The position numbers and the translations under genes are program-made. Source: Bacillota bacterium (GTDB taxonomy: Bacteria; Bacillota; Clostridia; Oscillospirales; Oscillospiraceae). Taken from it: a DNA stretch of 10,019 nucleotides. The DNA lies in NCBI GenBank assembly GCA_029268085.1, contig JAJUHD010000087.1, forward strand, positions 1 to 10,019, written 5' to 3'. The stretch's first letter is position 1; the number at the start of each line of letters is the position of its first letter. The notes under the pieces are model-generated. The model did not search any database and was not told where the DNA came from. It worked only from the letters and a program-made list of their open reading frames with translations. This document shows, piece after piece, positions 8,006 to 10,019 of the stretch.

Positions 8006-8095
8006 GTGTTCGGGTGCAAGACTTTAGTTTTGCCGGATAACAACAATGACCGTTAAAAGCAATGCGAATGAATCTTAACAGTTACGCCATGTTTA

Positions 8096-8124
8096 TTTGT
8101 ATCAGCCGGAGCATATTATGTCAA
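8096..8124 (-). promoter_or_regulatory. Predicted sigma-A promoter of the phospholipase-like gene
   Basis: TTGACA (8124-8119, perfect) and TACAAA (8101-8096) are separated by 17 bases on the minus strand, with an extended -10 TGA directly before the -10 box. The leader would be about 95 bases. Confidence 0.6.
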
Positions 8125-8378
8125 GCTTAAAATAAAGTTAAATATTAGCAATAACCAATAATAAATATAGAACTGGAAATAAAGCATTAACTTATATTAT
8201 AATTATGTAAACCAAATTTCTTGACTTTTCACAAAAATGCAGAAATACATAAACAGAAAAAATAAAAATAACACAAAAAAATTTTTAGAATCGCGGAACA
8301 ATTTTCCTGTACATACGTCTTAGACAATTGAGATTTTAAATAATTAGGTTGTCATAAGAACTAAATTGCTTTAATAGA

Positions 8379-8407
8379 TTGACAATTTTTGCTTCAAGTG
8401 CTATATT
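8379..8407 (+). promoter_or_regulatory. Predicted sigma-A promoter of the lipoprotein gene
   Basis: TTGACA (8379-8384, perfect) and TATATT (8402-8407) are separated by 17 bases, with TGC before the -10 (extended -10). AT-rich DNA lies upstream. The start site would fall near 8413. Confidence 0.85.
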
Positions 8408-8409
8408 GC

Positions 8410-8442
8410 GTGTGTACTATTACGAGCAATACACACTAGTGT
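8410..8442. promoter_or_regulatory. Operator-like dyads at the lipoprotein transcription start
   Basis: GTGTGTA (8410-8416) and TACACAC (8430-8436) are separated by 13 bases, CTATTACGAGCAA. The inner part matches the element upstream of gntR (16 of 19 bases over 8414-8432). A second palindrome, ACACTAGTGT (8433-8442), overlaps the right arm, and TATTGC/GCAATA (8404-8409, 8426-8431) forms a competing pair. The block begins three bases after the -10 box and covers the expected start site, suggesting repressor control. Confidence 0.55.
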
Positions 8443-8465
8443 TTTATAAATAAGGAGAATATCAG

Positions 8466-10019
8466 ATGAAGAAGAATATCAACAGGCTTAAAAGGACGGT
8501 ATCCGTTTTGCTGGCATTTGTAATGCTGGCCGGTCTTATGACTGCCTGCGGCGGCGATAAGGGGAACGGAGAACAGGCGTTATCCGAATATGTATATGTT
8601 CCCAGTTATACAAGCATGCCAAAAGAGATAACGGATATGTCTAATCCATATCTGTATGGCGATACCATCTATTTCAGCGCAAATATGCCCGTTCACGCGG
8701 ACGGGACTCCCGCAACTCAAGAAGAAATTGATGCTATGTACAGCGGCGATATAAAAGTAGCCTCGTCTTCAACCACGATTACGGCTACGGCCGGCGGGGG
8801 AACTATTATTTCCACCGATAAAGAAGCAGAGTCCGTTCCGGGAACAAGCGAAGCGTCTGACATCACATATAAAAATTTCCTTTATTCGATGAAAAAGGAC
8901 GGAACGCAATATCAGAAGCTTCCGGATTATGCTCTTAAGATGGCCGACCCGAGTGATAAGGATACATATGTAAGCTTCGATAAACTTCTTGTCGATGAGC
9001 AGGGGAATCTCTGGGTAGCCGAGAGCGTTACCAAATCGATCTTCAACCTGCCGGAGGGTTTCGATGAGACTAAGGAAGACAAGTGGCAGTATTACGTCAA
9101 CGATGAAAGACAGAGCTTTATCCGTAAGCTTTCGAACACCGGTGCGGAGCTCGCCAGCATCGATCTGAGCCAGTTTGTCGAAACACCCGATCCATCTGAA
9201 GATAATTACAGGGGCGGCTTCTACATAAATGATATGCTGGCGGACAAAGCGGGCAATATCTATATTTCCGACGGCAACAATACTGTATATGTTCTCGGAC
9301 CGGATGCTAAATTTCTGTTTAAGCTTTCTGTTGAAGACTGGATTTCAAGCCTTATTCTTATTAAGGACGGTACGGTCGGAGTTACGACAAATGCTAAAGA
9401 CGTAGGAACCGAGGGCTCCTATAGTACTCTTCTCAAGATGATAGACGTGAACACCAAGACATGGGGCAAAGAATATAAGGTTCCGAACGACGTCTGGAAC
9501 ACATCGGACGGCGGAGACAAGTACGATTTCTGCTATACGGACGGCTCCTCGCTTTACGGCTATGACCTTGCCGCCTCTGCTTCCGAAAAAATACTCACTT
9601 GGCTTAACTGCGATATAGACGACGATTACATCAGGTTCAGCACCGTTCAGGACGACGGAAACGTCTTTGCCGTATCGCAGGAATACAGCGACGACGGAAA
9701 AAGTACTTTCGAGATCGTAACATTGACAAAGACGCCGAGAAGCGAGGTCAAGCAGAAAACCACCCTCACTCTTGCGACTATGTGGATGGACTACAACCTC
9801 AAAAAAGAACTTTTAAAGTTCAACAAATCGAGCCAGGACTGCAGAATCGAGATCATTGATTATTCCGAATACAACACTGAGGACGATTATAATGCCGGTG
9901 TAACAAAGCTTAATACGGAGATAATTTCCGGAAACATCCCCGACATGATGGACATTTCAAATCTTCCTTATAAGCAGTATGCGGCGAAAGGCCTGCTTGA
10001 GGATCTCTACCCCTACATA
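8466..10019 (+). CDS. Lipoprotein with beta-propeller-like region and extracellular solute-binding domain, cut by window edge
   Basis: Probably a surface-anchored binding lipoprotein for an ABC importer; the first 518 residues are visible. A signal peptide has basic residues, a hydrophobic stretch (12-25) and a lipobox LMTAC with C28 as the lipidated cysteine. Residues about 40-430 look like a beta-propeller: DEQGNLWVAE (177-186), DKAGNIYISDGNN (260-272) and DDGNVFAV echo NHL/PQQ-type blades. A Ser/Thr/Gly-rich insert lies near 99-131. From about 432, TLTLATMW begins a family 1 solute-binding domain, with NTEIISGNIPDMMDISN and YAAKGLLEDLYPYI as its usual landmarks. The ligand is not readable; a sugar or peptide is typical of the family. 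AAGGAG lies eight bases before the ATG. The permease genes, if present, would be past the right edge. Confidence 0.87.
   Translation, partial: MKKNINRLKRTVSVLLAFVMLAGLMTACGGDKGNGEQALSEYVYVPSYTSMPKEITDMSNPYLYGDTIYFSANMPVHADGTPATQEEIDAMYSGDIKVASSSTTITATAGGGTIISTDKEAESVPGTSEASDITYKNFLYSMKKDGTQYQKLPDYALKMADPSDKDTYVSFDKLLVDEQGNLWVAESVTKSIFNLPEGFDETKEDKWQYYVNDERQSFIRKLSNTGAELASIDLSQFVETPDPSEDNYRGGFYINDMLADKAGNIYISDGNNTVYVLGPDAKFLFKLSVEDWISSLILIKDGTVGVTTNAKDVGTEGSYSTLLKMIDVNTKTWGKEYKVPNDVWNTSDGGDKYDFCYTDGSSLYGYDLAASASEKILTWLNCDIDDDYIRFSTVQDDGNVFAVSQEYSDDGKSTFEIVTLTKTPRSEVKQKTTLTLATMWMDYNLKKELLKFNKSSQDCRIEIIDYSEYNTEDDYNAGVTKLNTEIISGNIPDMMDISNLPYKQYAAKGLLEDLYPYI

Larger units (their letters stand above)
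7996..8465. other. AT-rich divergent intergenic region
   Basis: This 470-base gene-free stretch holds the promoter and roughly 95-base leader of the minus-strand gene at its left, and the lipoprotein promoter with its dyads at its right. The middle, about 8130-8370, is very AT-rich with A and T runs and no open frame, RNA gene or clear hairpin that I can support. It could act as an UP-element or nucleoid-protein binding DNA. Confidence 0.65.

Noticed and set aside
7996..8046. TTG start adding 17 residues to the phospholipase-like protein
   Set aside because: The added segment contains the AGGAG ribosome site of ATG 7995 and is not needed for any family motif.
8198..8225. TATAAT at 8198 and TTGACT at 8220 as promoters in the AT-rich region
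   Set aside because: Neither has a partner hexamer at the right spacing; such matches are expected in very AT-rich DNA.

Overview
The window looks like a chromosomal core segment from a Gram-positive-type anaerobe of class Clostridia, probably Oscillospiraceae/Ruminococcaceae-like. The inference rests on the clostridial-type thymidylate kinase, a bacterial Ogg-type glycosylase beside rpsU, strong GGAGG ribosome sites, TTGACA/TATAAT promoters, and a lipoprotein binding protein for an ABC importer. There are nine protein-coding genes (the two at the edges are partial) and no RNA genes, insertion sequences, CRISPR arrays or phage genes.

Left half (1-4869), all on the minus strand. A three-gene operon reads leftward: sirtuin deacylase (cobB), a WecG/TagA/CpsF glycosyltransferase abutting it, and thymidylate kinase (tmk), which runs off the left edge. 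Its promoter lies just beyond the guaB terminator, with the -35 box inside a second hairpin. To the right are guaB (IMP dehydrogenase) with its own promoter, an 8-oxoguanine DNA glycosylase gene, and rpsU (ribosomal protein bS21), which has a perfect consensus promoter and an intrinsic terminator lying directly in front of the glycosylase gene.

Right half (4870-10019). A 336-base divergent intergenic region separates rpsU from a HutC-type GntR regulator with a UTRA ligand domain. It is followed by gap (glycolytic GAPDH) with its own promoter, a 13-bp palindrome and a strong terminator. Convergent with gap is a cytoplasmic protein carrying the zinc-ligand pattern of the phospholipase C / S1-P1 nuclease fold. 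A 470-base AT-rich divergent region leads to a large lipoprotein in which a beta-propeller-like region precedes an extracellular solute-binding domain; it is cut by the right edge.

Most of the window is ordinary housekeeping. The most notable signal is a 19-bp element, 16 of 19 bases identical, with GTA...TAC ends 13 bases apart. It occurs once upstream of gntR and once across the predicted start site of the lipoprotein gene, suggesting that one regulator, possibly this GntR protein, links the two. The propeller plus solute-binding architecture is the second item worth following. Every regulatory assignment is inferred from sequence pattern only.
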